A DNA stretch of 19,089 nucleotides, from contig CAJZIB010000008.1 of the NCBI GenBank assembly GCA_916049555.1, positions 1 to 19,089 of the forward strand, given 5' to 3'. The translations under genes were made by a program, and so were the position numbers. The stretch is from an uncultured Candidatus Saccharibacteria bacterium. Lineage in GTDB: Bacteria > Patescibacteriota > Saccharimonadia > Saccharimonadales > Saccharimonadaceae. The notes beneath the pieces were generated by a model, which was not told the origin of the DNA, did no database searches, and saw only the letters and a program-made list of their open reading frames with translations. Position 1 is the stretch's first letter. The number at the start of each line of letters is the position of its first letter. Shown here one piece after another: positions 1 through 6,465 of this stretch.

Positions 1-124
1 TTTTACGATTAGTAATTTCTAAATCAGAGCTCATTTCTTGATTTGCTAAATCTATCGCATCTTTAAGATCTTCTGCTTCATCTGGAAAAATCCTTAAATA
101 TCCATCGAGTAATTCTTTAATCAT
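1..124 (-). CDS. N-terminal fragment of a leftward gene, possibly a NUDIX hydrolase
   Basis: Forty-one codons are visible, running off the left edge of the window; the rest of the gene is outside. The fragment begins MIKELLDGYLRIFPDEAEDL and ends in ...LEITNRK. The pattern 'YL.IFPDE' followed by '.NRK' resembles the stretch just before the conserved core of some CPR NUDIX proteins, but the NUDIX box itself is not in view, so this is a weak guess. The start is well supported: a TGA-TAAAAT extended -10 on the minus strand (131-139) ends exactly six bases before the ATG, the same spacing as at six other genes here, implying a leaderless mRNA. It is divergent from radA. Confidence 0.55.
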   Translation of the reverse strand, partial: MIKELLDGYLRIFPDEAEDLKDAIDLANQEMSSDLEITNRK

Positions 125-130
125 AAAACC

Positions 131-139
131 ATTTTATCA
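131..139 (-). promoter_or_regulatory. Extended -10 promoter, leaderless, for the leftward partial gene
   Basis: On the minus strand TGA-TAAAAT is followed by six bases (GGTTTT) and then ATG at 124. Transcription would start at or within a base of the A of ATG. No -35 is evident. Confidence 0.6.
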
Positions 140-147
140 TTAAACCC

Positions 148-156
148 TGCTATAAT
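148..156 (+). promoter_or_regulatory. Extended -10 promoter, leaderless, for radA
   Basis: TGC-TATAAT at 148-156, then six bases (tttctt), then ATG at 163. There is no Shine-Dalgarno and no room for one. No -35 hexamer is recognisable 17 bases upstream. It lies back to back with the promoter at 131-139. Confidence 0.7.
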
Positions 157-162
157 TTTCTT

Positions 163-1518
163 ATGGGAAAGATTTCGAGTCAGTTTGTCTGTCAGAATTG
201 TGGTGCCAAATATTCGAAGTGGGCCGGCCATTGCAGTAACTGTGACGCTTGGAATAGTATCGTGGAGGATCTGGTTGTATCTGAATCTACAGGGAAGAAT
301 GCGATTTCTCAAGCCAAAACTAGCGGCAAGATTTTGAAGTTCACCAAAATCAACGAAATTGCCGTTGATAATGATAAAGAGCGTTTAAAAACAGAGTTCC
401 CAGGTCTTAATGAAGTGCTGGGCGGTGGTATCTTGCGTGGCTCAGTTACTCTTCTTGCTGGCCAGCCTGGCATCGGTAAATCTACCATCCTTATGCAAAT
501 TTGCGCCGAGGTTGCAAAACAGCATCGTGTCCTTTATGTTTCCGGCGAGGAGTCTGCTAGCCAGGTTAAAATGCGCGCGGCACGTCTATGTGCTGACTCT
601 GAAAAGCTTGTCTTTGCTAGTTCCACTTCCGGCAACGATATTGCCAAAACCATTTCGAGTGGGGAGTTTGATCTAGTAATCGTAGATTCCATCCAAACTC
701 TAGCAATCAATGAAATCTCCTCCGCGCCCGGTACCGTCTCGCAAATCACTAATGCCGGCAACTTAATTATTCAAGCTGCTAAGTCTACGGATACTGCTGT
801 TATCATTGTCGGTCATGTCACGAAGGAAGGTACTCTCGCTGGACCTAAAGTTCTAGAACATCTAGTCGATGTCGTAGTTAATTTTGAAGGTGATCGTTAC
901 GGCGGTTTTAAGACTATTCGTGCCGTGAAAAACCGTTTTGGCCCTACCTCCGAGGCTGCCATTTTTGAAATGAATGAAAAAGGCTTGAGCGAGGTGCAAA
1001 ACCCTTCTGCTGCCCTACTTTCCGAACGTCAAAATACCGATGGCTCGATTATTCTTGCCACCCTTGAAGGTACGCGCCCGCTCCTAGTTGAAATTCAGGC
1101 ACTCTGCACGCCAACCAATTTTGGTTATCCAAAACGCGCTGCCTCCGGTTTCGATCTTAATCGTCTCAATCTTCTTATTGCTGTTATCGAGCAGCGCACC
1201 AAGCTCAACCTCAGTGATAAAGATATCTTCTTGAACGTCGTCGGTGGCATTAAAATTAAGGATTCGGCTGCCGACCTTGCGGTCTGTCTTGCCATCGCCT
1301 CTGCTGCCGCCGGCCGCAAACTTTCCGAAGAATATGTTGTTTTTGGTGAAGTCGGTCTTGGAGGGGAAATCCGCTCTGCTTTCCGTCCAGATCAGCGCAT
1401 TAGTGAAGCGAAAAAGCTAGGCTTCAAGCATGCCATCGCCCCTGCCACCATCCGCGATCCATTTGTCATTCCAGTCAAAGATTTACGCACCACGTTAATC
1501 AAATATGTTAATGAATAA
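163..1518 (+). CDS. radA: DNA repair protein RadA (Sms), RecA-like ATPase
   Basis: RadA is a RecA-family ATPase/helicase that processes branched recombination intermediates and assists RecA-mediated strand exchange. The protein is 451 aa, the usual family length. Near the N-terminus there is a four-cysteine zinc finger (CQNCG ... CSNC, about residues 10-27). The ATPase core has a Walker A AGQPGIGKST (about residues 101-110), a Walker B-like LVIVDSIQ strand, and the RadA-specific KNRFG motif (VKNRFGPT). The C-terminal part from about residue 290 is the Lon-protease-like domain (VVGGIKIKDSAADLAVCLAIAS). ATG 163 is supported by the leaderless promoter in front of it and by the position of the zinc finger. 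ruvC follows 83 bases downstream on the same strand without a terminator between, so the two are probably cotranscribed. Confidence 0.97.
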   Translation: MGKISSQFVCQNCGAKYSKWAGHCSNCDAWNSIVEDLVVSESTGKNAISQAKTSGKILKFTKINEIAVDNDKERLKTEFPGLNEVLGGGILRGSVTLLAGQPGIGKSTILMQICAEVAKQHRVLYVSGEESASQVKMRAARLCADSEKLVFASSTSGNDIAKTISSGEFDLVIVDSIQTLAINEISSAPGTVSQITNAGNLIIQAAKSTDTAVIIVGHVTKEGTLAGPKVLEHLVDVVVNFEGDRYGGFKTIRAVKNRFGPTSEAAIFEMNEKGLSEVQNPSAALLSERQNTDGSIILATLEGTRPLLVEIQALCTPTNFGYPKRAASGFDLNRLNLLIAVIEQRTKLNLSDKDIFLNVVGGIKIKDSAADLAVCLAIASAAAGRKLSEEYVVFGEVGLGGEIRSAFRPDQRISEAKKLGFKHAIAPATIRDPFVIPVKDLRTTLIKYVNE

Positions 1519-1601
1519 ATATATCACCAGATGAATATTATATCCACAAAAATATCCACCATAAAATCAAGTCAACCCGCAAATATGCAAGGGAACTGTT
1601 T

Positions 1602-2096
1602 ATGAAAATTCTCGGCATTGACCCAGGTACTGGTATTTGTGGCTTTGGTGTCATCGATGTAAAAACTCAAAACGGCCGCGCAACCGGTCGTGCTAAGATG
1701 TTAGATAACGGTGTGATCACTACACCAGCCCACACCCCTCTTCAGGAGCGTCTTCTTGATATCTATGAATCACTCCATGAAATTATCAAACTCAATCAAC
1801 CAGACTGTGTTAGTATTGAAAAACTCTTCTTTACAAAAAATATCACCACGGGCATATCAGTTGCTGAGGCGCGTGGCGTAGTCCTATTAGTTTGTAGACA
1901 ACATAACCTCCCGACTTTTGAATATACACCAAATGAAATCAAGAAAACCATGACCGGCTATGGTGGTGCCGATAAGAAGCAAATGCAGGAAATGGTCAAA
2001 CTCCACCTTAACCTCAAAGATGTTCCAAAGCCCGACGATGCTGCCGACGCCCTTGCTGCTGCCATCACCCACTCTCTTATGAATCTCGGAAAATAA
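1602..2096 (+). CDS. ruvC: Crossover junction endodeoxyribonuclease RuvC
   Basis: RuvC is the dimeric nuclease that cuts Holliday junctions held by RuvAB. The 164-aa length is typical. The N-terminus MKILGIDPGTGICGFGVID carries the first catalytic aspartate (D7) in the RNase H-like fold; the SIEKLFF strand carries the second acidic residue (Glu, about residue 73); the C-terminal DDAADALAAAITH supplies the last two aspartates. The motif FF.kN is also present (LFFTKN). The ATG is preceded by AAGGGA at 1589-1594, seven bases upstream, so this gene uses a Shine-Dalgarno and is probably read from the radA transcript. A hairpin terminator follows directly after the stop. Confidence 0.97.
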   Translation: MKILGIDPGTGICGFGVIDVKTQNGRATGRAKMLDNGVITTPAHTPLQERLLDIYESLHEIIKLNQPDCVSIEKLFFTKNITTGISVAEARGVVLLVCRQHNLPTFEYTPNEIKKTMTGYGGADKKQMQEMVKLHLNLKDVPKPDDAADALAAAITHSLMNLGK

Positions 2097-2127
2097 AATA
2101 GACTCTCCTAAAAGAGCCTATTTTTTA
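2097..2127 (+). terminator. Intrinsic terminator after ruvC, usable in both directions
   Basis: AATAG-a-CTCT / AGAG-c-CTATT pair as a nine-pair stem with one A/C mismatch and a six-base loop (CCTAAA, 2107-2112), followed by a T-run. The left side is A-rich, so the complement also ends in T's and could stop rubrerythrin transcription arriving from the right. Confidence 0.8.
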
Positions 2128-2138
2128 TTCTATAATGC

Positions 2139-2169
2139 GGTATTAATTTATCAAATGGTATTAATTTAT
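2139..2169. repeat. Pair of 13-base direct repeats (GGTATTAATTTAT)
   Basis: Identical copies at 2139-2151 and 2157-2169, 18 bases apart, in the AT-rich gap between ruvC and rubrerythrin. Nothing else is recognisable there apart from the terminator. Confidence 0.75.
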
Positions 2170-2200
2170 TAAAACCCGCATCAATTTCAAGCAATAACTT

Positions 2201-2758
2201 TCAGTAATTAATTGCGCGAATCTCAAAGAAAGCCTGAGGGTGTGAACAAACTGGACAAACTTCAGGAGCTTCCTCGCCCACAAAAGTGTAGCCACAGTTA
2301 CGACACTTCCAAACAGTAACTTTTTCGGATTTGAACACCACATCATCGTCAATATTTTTTATCAACTTTCGGTAGCGTTCCTCATGCTGCTTTTCAATAG
2401 CTGCTACACCCTCAAATTTTGCAGCAATCTCATGGAATCCCTCTTTATGTGCAATTCTTGCGAACTCAGCATACATATCGGTCCATTCATAATCCTCGCC
2501 AGCAGCTGCAATCTCAAGATTAGTTCTAGTGTCAGCAACCTTGCCACCATTGAGGTATTTGTACCACAATTTCGCGTGTTCTTTTTCATTGTCAGAAGTT
2601 TCAGTGAAAATCGCCGAAATCTGTTCATAACCGTCTTTCTTAGCCTGTGAAGCAAAGAATTGGTATTTTACGCGGGCCTGTGATTCACCAGCAAACGCGG
2701 TTTGTAAATTCTCGTAAGTCTTGCTGGACTTAAAGTTCTCATTATCAATATCAGACAT
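2201..2758 (-). CDS. Rubrerythrin (diiron peroxidase with C-terminal rubredoxin domain)
   Basis: Rubrerythrin reduces hydrogen peroxide in the cytoplasm of anaerobes and microaerophiles, taking electrons through its rubredoxin domain. The 185-aa protein has the two-domain order of classical rubrerythrin: a ferritin-like four-helix part with two E..H/ExxH diiron half-sites ([25 protein letters not shown], then [14 protein letters not shown]) and a C-terminal rubredoxin knuckle pair (CRNCGYTF ... CPVCSHPQ, about residues 154-174). I start it at ATG 2758 ([10 protein letters not shown]) rather than at an in-frame codon 33 bases upstream, because GAGGAGG at 2762-2768 lies just before this ATG. 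It ends in TGA, which shows TGA is a stop in this genome. A TATAAT at 2796-2801 is the likely promoter. Confidence 0.95.
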   Translation of the reverse strand: MSDIDNENFKSSKTYENLQTAFAGESQARVKYQFFASQAKKDGYEQISAIFTETSDNEKEHAKLWYKYLNGGKVADTRTNLEIAAAGEDYEWTDMYAEFARIAHKEGFHEIAAKFEGVAAIEKQHEERYRKLIKNIDDDVVFKSEKVTVWKCRNCGYTFVGEEAPEVCPVCSHPQAFFEIRAINY

Positions 2759-2795
2759 AAGCCTCCTCTTAATTAAACATAAATGATACAATATA

Positions 2796-2801
2796 ATTAT
2801 A
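2796..2801 (-). promoter_or_regulatory. Probable -10 box for rubrerythrin
   Basis: TATAAT on the minus strand, about 37 bases before the ATG, with the GAGGAGG ribosome site (2762-2768) in the short leader. It lacks the TGN extension of the other promoters here (TTG precedes it) and no convincing -35 is seen. Confidence 0.45.
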
Positions 2802-2884
2802 CAACAAAACGAGGTAATATAAACTGGGTGATACGCCTCCTGCCCAATCGAATATCCTAAGCAGTCTGTATTGAAAGAAGTAAA

Positions 2885-3904
2885 ATGGCAATTGAACGCG
2901 TAATTGATAATGTCTCACACGAGGACGATACCGAAGAGCAGGTTATTGAGGTCAGTCTTCGCCCAACCAGTTTTCAGGAATATGTTGGCCAGGAGCGCCT
3001 CAAGCGCAATCTTAAAATCGCCATCGATGCAGTCAAAAAACGCGCCGATGGCACCTCTTTAGATCACGTCCTTCTTTATGGTCCTCCAGGTCTTGGTAAA
3101 ACCACTATGGCAAATGTAATTGCACATGAGCTGGGCGCCAATCTTCGTGTCACCTCTGGTCCAGCCATTGAACGTGCCGGCGATCTCGCCTCTATTCTCA
3201 CCAATCTTCAAGATGGCGACGTGCTTTTTATTGACGAAATCCACCGTCTACGTCGTGCTGTCGAGGAGATCCTTTATTCTGCCATGGAAGACTATAAACT
3301 TGATATCGTAATTGGCAAAGGTCCAGCCGCTCGCTCGGTTCGTCTCGATCTTCCACATTTTACAGTTATCGGCGCCACCACTCGCACCGGCTCCCTCGCT
3401 GGTCCACTCCGTGATCGTTTTGGCATTACCCATCGTCTTGAATATTACAAAGTCCCTGAAATTGAACAAATCGTTACCCGCACCGCCGCAATTTTAAATA
3501 CCGAAATCAAACCGGAGGCCACTGCTCTCCTCGCCACCCGTTCTCGTCTCACCCCCCGCATTGCCAACCGCCTCACCAAGCGCGTCCGTGATTTTGCCGA
3601 TGTGAACGGAAATGGAATTATCGACGCCCCAACCGCCACACGCGCTCTCGCTCTCCTTGAAATCGATGACCTCGGTCTTGACCCTGCCGATCGTAATATG
3701 CTCGAACTCATGCTCGAAAACTATGACGACCGTCCAGTTGGACTCACTACCATCGCCGCTCTTACCGGAGATGAAACTACCACCATCGAAGACTATTATG
3801 AACCGTATCTCATTCAGCTTGGTTTCATTGAAAAAACCCCACGCGGTCGCCGCGTCACCGAAAAAGCAAAAAAACATCTCAATGCTTTAAAGAATCAGGG
3901 TTAG
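2885..3904 (+). CDS. ruvB: Holliday junction branch migration ATPase RuvB
   Basis: RuvB forms the hexameric AAA+ motor that drives branch migration with RuvA. The 339-aa protein is of standard length. Visible landmarks: [17 protein letters not shown] near the N-terminus, Walker [10 protein letters not shown] (about residues 65-73), Walker [10 protein letters not shown], sensor 1 GATTRTG, and the arginine-finger/sensor region GPLRDRFG. The C-terminal winged-helix domain ends in the characteristic [18 protein letters not shown]. The only ribosome-site candidate is a weak GAAAGAAG just before the ATG; no clear promoter is seen in the 90 bases upstream, although a TAATAT lies at 2815-2820. It is divergent from rubrerythrin and is followed by a separately promoted PH-domain gene. 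Confidence 0.97.
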   Translation: MAIERVIDNVSHEDDTEEQVIEVSLRPTSFQEYVGQERLKRNLKIAIDAVKKRADGTSLDHVLLYGPPGLGKTTMANVIAHELGANLRVTSGPAIERAGDLASILTNLQDGDVLFIDEIHRLRRAVEEILYSAMEDYKLDIVIGKGPAARSVRLDLPHFTVIGATTRTGSLAGPLRDRFGITHRLEYYKVPEIEQIVTRTAAILNTEIKPEATALLATRSRLTPRIANRLTKRVRDFADVNGNGIIDAPTATRALALLEIDDLGLDPADRNMLELMLENYDDRPVGLTTIAALTGDETTTIEDYYEPYLIQLGFIEKTPRGRRVTEKAKKHLNALKNQG

Positions 3905-3937
3905 TTCAGGCTAAAATTTGCAAAAACCTCTCTAAAA

Positions 3938-3946
3938 TGCTATAAT
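3938..3946 (+). promoter_or_regulatory. Extended -10 promoter for the PH-domain protein gene
   Basis: TGC-TATAAT at 3938-3946. Here the start codon is 25 bases further on (3972), so the mRNA has a leader of roughly 19 bases containing GGGA at 3961-3964 as a weak ribosome site. It contrasts with the leaderless promoters nearby. Confidence 0.65.
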
Positions 3947-3971
3947 AATACAAATTAATTGGGACCAGAAT

Positions 3972-4778
3972 ATGGCAAAAAACTCCAAAAATCAATTACC
4001 AGGCATCGCCCTAGAAAAAGGGGAACACCTTGTTCTCGTCATTAAACGTTCAAAGCTTATTCCAATTGGCTTTTGGGCCGGCGCGTTTTTGTGTTCTGCC
4101 GTCCTCATTGCGGCAAGCATCCTAGTCAACGGTGGCAGCTCGCTCCTCTTCAACATGGATGCCGCCTCTCGTTCATTCTTCCTCATGGTTATTCTTATTG
4201 TCCTTGGTACTATCTGGATTGCCACCCTTATTTCCACTCATGTCTACCTCGGCAACTGCCTCTATGTCACCAATAAGCGCCTCATCCAGAACACCGTCAA
4301 TTCACTTTTTTCTAGCTCCACTAACGTAATTGACCTCGTAGCTGTTGAGGATGTCAGCTTCAAACAGGCCGGTATTTTCGAGCATTTCTTTAGCATCGGC
4401 ACCCTCCGCATGTCGACCATCGGCTCTGAAACCACCTATACTTTCTCTCATGTCGACACCCCAACAGATGAGCTCGAGACCATTACGCACCTTGTTCATA
4501 TCGAAAAAGGCGAGACTTCTGATGCCTGCCCAACCGACAGTCTCACAGCTTTAAGAAATGCTGGTCGCGCCATTCGTTCTGCCGCACAAAACAATGCAGG
4601 GAACACTCCAGCAGGTCAAAACGAAAATCTCGACGGCACCACTATTGTCGCAGCTAATACCGCAATTATTAACCCAGCTGCTGGCACCGTATCTGTAGAG
4701 CCGTCTATGAACCCTACTGCAAATAATGCTCCGGACACTAGCAGTAACACTTTTAATACTCCAAATACCTTATCTTAA
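3972..4778 (+). CDS. Membrane protein with bacterial PH-like domain (YdbS/DUF304 type)
   Basis: The 268-aa product has two transmembrane segments (about residues 33-54 and 68-90), then a bacterial pleckstrin-homology-like domain (about 90-170) recognised by CLYVTNKRLIQ, the VIDLVAVEDVSF strand and the GTLRMSTIG strand, the usual 'TnkRli ... ied ... G.l.i' pattern of this family. The last 90 or so residues are low-complexity, rich in Asn, Thr, Ala and Pro, and probably disordered. A hairpin topology with the PH domain and tail in the cytoplasm is expected. The function of such proteins is generally unknown; roles at the membrane are inferred only. The gene has its own promoter and ends in a tandem repeat and a strong terminator. 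It sits between ruvB and ruvA without an obvious link to recombination. Confidence 0.8.
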   Translation: MAKNSKNQLPGIALEKGEHLVLVIKRSKLIPIGFWAGAFLCSAVLIAASILVNGGSSLLFNMDAASRSFFLMVILIVLGTIWIATLISTHVYLGNCLYVTNKRLIQNTVNSLFSSSTNVIDLVAVEDVSFKQAGIFEHFFSIGTLRMSTIGSETTYTFSHVDTPTDELETITHLVHIEKGETSDACPTDSLTALRNAGRAIRSAAQNNAGNTPAGQNENLDGTTIVAANTAIINPAAGTVSVEPSMNPTANNAPDTSSNTFNTPNTLS

Positions 4779-4820
4779 GTCTAAACTAAGTCGAAACCTA
4801 AGTCTAAACTAAGTCTAACG
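4776..4820. repeat. Four tandem copies of an 11-12 base unit (TAAGTCTAAAC)
   Basis: Copies lie at 4776-4786, 4787-4798, 4799-4809 and 4810-4820; copies 1 and 3 are identical, copy 2 has a T-to-G change plus one extra C, and copy 4 ends in TAACG. The first copy includes the TAA stop of the PH-domain gene. The array sits in its 3' untranslated region directly before the terminator. Confidence 0.85.
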
Positions 4821-4831
4821 AAACCGGAACT

Positions 4832-4860
4832 AAAATTAGCGCCACTAAGCGCTAATTTTT
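4832..4860. terminator. Bidirectional intrinsic terminator between the PH-domain gene and ruvA
   Basis: An 11-pair perfect stem (AAAATTAGCGC with its complement, 4832-4842 and 4849-4859) with loop CACTAA and a T-run. The A-run on the left gives a T-run on the other strand, so it serves both convergent genes. Confidence 0.92.
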
Positions 4861-4903
4861 ATAATCAGTATTCGATCAACATAAGACTCGAACAAACCCC
4901 AGC

Positions 4904-5479
4904 CTATCTCTGTTTTAAAGCAAGGCGAATTCTTTCTTCAACGCTAAGATTTACGTCAACTTTTGCCAGCGCTTCAGTCGCCTCTTTCAATGGGAATCCT
5001 AAGGCCATCAAAGCGTCCAACGCCTCGTCATCTTCTGGCACAATAGCGGTCTTTACTTCTGTCGCGCCATATTTTGTAGGGAGCCCCACCTTGTCCTTTA
5101 AGTCAACAATTACGCGTTCCGCGGACTTTTTTCCAACCCCTGAAGCCTTACTTACGAAAACTGTATCCGCATTTGCAATTGCGTTACGCACCTCTTCTGG
5201 CGTGGCTAAGGACAAAATTGCCATCGCCGCCTTAGGTCCAACTCCGTTGACGGAAATCAACAGCTCAAAAATCTTCTTTGCCATCAGACTAGAGAAGCCA
5301 TAGAGATCTTCCGCGTTTTCCCGAATCGCATGATAAGTATAAAATTTCTTCCTCTCACCCACATTTGTCGATTCCGCGTCAATTTGCGAAAGCCCAATCT
5401 CATAACCAATGCCATGAACATCAACAATAATCGAATTTAGGAATTTCTCAGAAACTTCACCCTCAATATGCGCAATCAT
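4904..5479 (-). CDS. ruvA: Holliday junction DNA-binding protein RuvA
   Basis: RuvA is the tetrameric junction-binding partner of RuvB. The 191-aa protein has the three RuvA parts: an N-terminal OB-fold (MIAHIEGEV.., GIGYEIGLS, TYHAIRENAEDLYGF), the tandem helix-hairpin-helix centre (FELLISVNGVGPKAAMAIL and VSKASGVGKKSAERVIVDLKDKV) and the small C-terminal domain III that contacts RuvB (ALDALMALGFPLKEATEAL). The start ATG at 5479 is exactly six bases after a TGA-TAAAAT extended -10, so the mRNA is probably leaderless. It is transcribed separately from ruvB and ruvC, which lie on the other strand. Confidence 0.97.
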   Translation of the reverse strand: MIAHIEGEVSEKFLNSIIVDVHGIGYEIGLSQIDAESTNVGERKKFYTYHAIRENAEDLYGFSSLMAKKIFELLISVNGVGPKAAMAILSLATPEEVRNAIANADTVFVSKASGVGKKSAERVIVDLKDKVGLPTKYGATEVKTAIVPEDDEALDALMALGFPLKEATEALAKVDVNLSVEERIRLALKQR

Positions 5480-5485
5480 ATATTA

Positions 5486-5494
5486 ATTTTATCA
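5486..5494 (-). promoter_or_regulatory. Extended -10 promoter, leaderless, for ruvA
   Basis: TGA-TAAAAT on the minus strand, then six bases (TAATAT), then ATG at 5479. It starts right at the end of the T-tail of the tRNA terminator at 5496-5520, so one transcript stops where the next begins. Confidence 0.65.
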
Positions 5495-5495
5495 T

Positions 5496-5520
5496 AAAAA
5501 AATAACGAATTTCTTCGTTA
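5496..5520 (-). terminator. Intrinsic terminator of the tRNA/yebC unit
   Basis: On the minus strand TAACGAA and TTCGTTA pair in a seven-pair stem with a GAAA tetraloop, followed by seven T's. It lies 15 bases beyond the CCA end of the tRNA-Met gene. Confidence 0.88.
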
Positions 5521-5534
5521 CCCTATTAATACTC

Positions 5535-5611
5535 TGGTAGCACCAACTGGGATCGAACCAGTGACCTTAGGCTTATGAGTCCTACGCTCTAACCAGCTGA
5601 GCTATGGTGCC
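5535..5611 (-). tRNA. tRNA-Met (anticodon CAT), probably elongator
   Basis: A 77-base cloverleaf including encoded CCA: acceptor GGCACCA with TGGTGCT (first pair a G-T wobble), D arm GCTC/GAGC, anticodon loop CTCATAA, a five-base variable loop AGGTC, T arm ACTGG/CCAGT with TTCGATC, discriminator A. The anticodon stem has an A-G mismatch at 31-39. It could alternatively be the isoleucine tRNA whose CAT is modified to lysidine (read by TilS, also in this window); the absence of the three G-C pairs that mark initiator tRNA rules out the initiator. Confidence 0.9.
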
Positions 5612-5614
5612 ACT

Positions 5615-5700
5615 TGGCGGAAGGGACAGGATTCGAACCTGCGAAGCGTTAACTTGCTGGTTTTCAAGACCAGTGCCATCAACCACTCGGCCACCCTTCC
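5615..5700 (-). tRNA. tRNA-Ser (anticodon TGA)
   Basis: An 86-base gene with encoded CCA: acceptor GGAAGGG/CCCTTCC, discriminator G as is usual for serine, anticodon loop CTTGAAA, and a long variable arm containing an AAG/CTT stem, the class II feature of serine tRNAs. It ends three bases before the next tRNA and begins 18 bases after the yebC stop, so all three are probably on one transcript. Confidence 0.95.
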
Positions 5701-5718
5701 GCTAACTATTTTAACAGA

Positions 5719-6420
5719 TTATTCTGCGTTCGTAAATACGTTTGTTACGTCGTCGAGGTCATCAATTGCGTTTAGCAACTTATCAACCTTCTCGGCATCT
5801 TCCTCACTCACTGGAACAGAGGTATTAGCAATGTAACGAAGCTCGGCATTTTCTACTGTCAAACCAGCATCAATCAGTGCCTGCCTGGTTTTCATCAAAT
5901 CGGCAGCTTCTGTAATAATCTCAATGCCATCCTCATTCTCGTTTGCATCTTCCGCACCGCAATCAAGTGCGGTCAGCAGTGCCTCTTCGCCTTTTTCAAG
6001 AATTTCAATTACGCCCTTTCTTGCAAACTGGAACATCACGCTTCCAGGGTCTGCCATGCGTCCGCCATTCTTAGCGAGGGCGTTTCGTACCTCTGGCATC
6101 GTACGGTTTTTGTTATCAGTTGCAATCTCGATGATGATACCAATCCCAGCCGGACCATAAGCTTCATAGGTTTCTTCAATCATCGCTGCAGCACTTTTAT
6201 CAGCTGCACGTGCAATAGCGCGCTCAATATTTACCTTTGGCATGTTGGCCTTGCGAGCCTTCTCAAGCACCATCGCAAGAGTTGGGTTCATAGTCGGGTC
6301 ACCACCACTCCTCGCCGCAATCGCAATTTGGTTTGCAATCTTCGTGAAAGCCGCCCCACGCTTGGCGTCGACGATGGCTTTTTGACGTTTGGTTGTCGCC
6401 CATTTACTGTGTCCTGACAT
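5719..6420 (-). CDS. yebC: YebC/PmpR family protein (translation factor/transcriptional regulator)
   Basis: The 233-aa protein starts MSGHSKWATTKRQKAIVDAK and continues RGAAFTKIANQI, the diagnostic YebC opening, followed by the three-domain YebC fold (GGDPTMNPTLAMVLEKARKA, then EAYGPAGIGIIIE and NKNRTMPEVRNALAKNGG). YebC proteins were first described as DNA-binding regulators and more recently as factors relieving ribosome stalling at proline stretches; which role holds here cannot be seen from sequence. The ATG at 6420 has AGGAAGG seven bases upstream (6428-6434) and a TGG-TATAAT promoter about 36 bases upstream. In many bacteria yebC precedes ruvC-ruvA-ruvB; here it is separated from ruvA by two tRNAs and a terminator. 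Confidence 0.95.
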   Translation of the reverse strand: MSGHSKWATTKRQKAIVDAKRGAAFTKIANQIAIAARSGGDPTMNPTLAMVLEKARKANMPKVNIERAIARAADKSAAAMIEETYEAYGPAGIGIIIEIATDNKNRTMPEVRNALAKNGGRMADPGSVMFQFARKGVIEILEKGEEALLTALDCGAEDANENEDGIEIITEAADLMKTRQALIDAGLTVENAELRYIANTSVPVSEEDAEKVDKLLNAIDDLDDVTNVFTNAE

Positions 6421-6456
6421 TTATTGACCTTCCTGTTTTTATAATTTCTTCTCTAT

Positions 6457-6465
6457 ATTATACCA
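6457..6465 (-). promoter_or_regulatory. Extended -10 promoter for yebC and the two tRNAs
   Basis: TGG-TATAAT on the minus strand immediately beyond the tilS stop codon (6466), with a leader of about 30 bases carrying AGGAAGG at 6428-6434. This is the only clear promoter upstream of the tRNA pair. Confidence 0.7.

Noticed and set aside
2720..2791. Longer rubrerythrin start (11 extra residues)
   Set aside because: GAGGAGG directly before ATG 2758 and the usual family N-terminus favour the shorter form.
3445..3890. Open frames over ruvB on both strands (88-127 aa)
   Set aside because: They are shadows of a well-conserved ruvB caused by C-ending codon use; no family resemblance or ribosome site.
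5535..5611. tRNA-Ile(CAT) instead of tRNA-Met
   Set aside because: The body resembles elongator tRNA-Met of Gram-positive type, but identity elements cannot settle it by eye; kept as the alternative within the feature.
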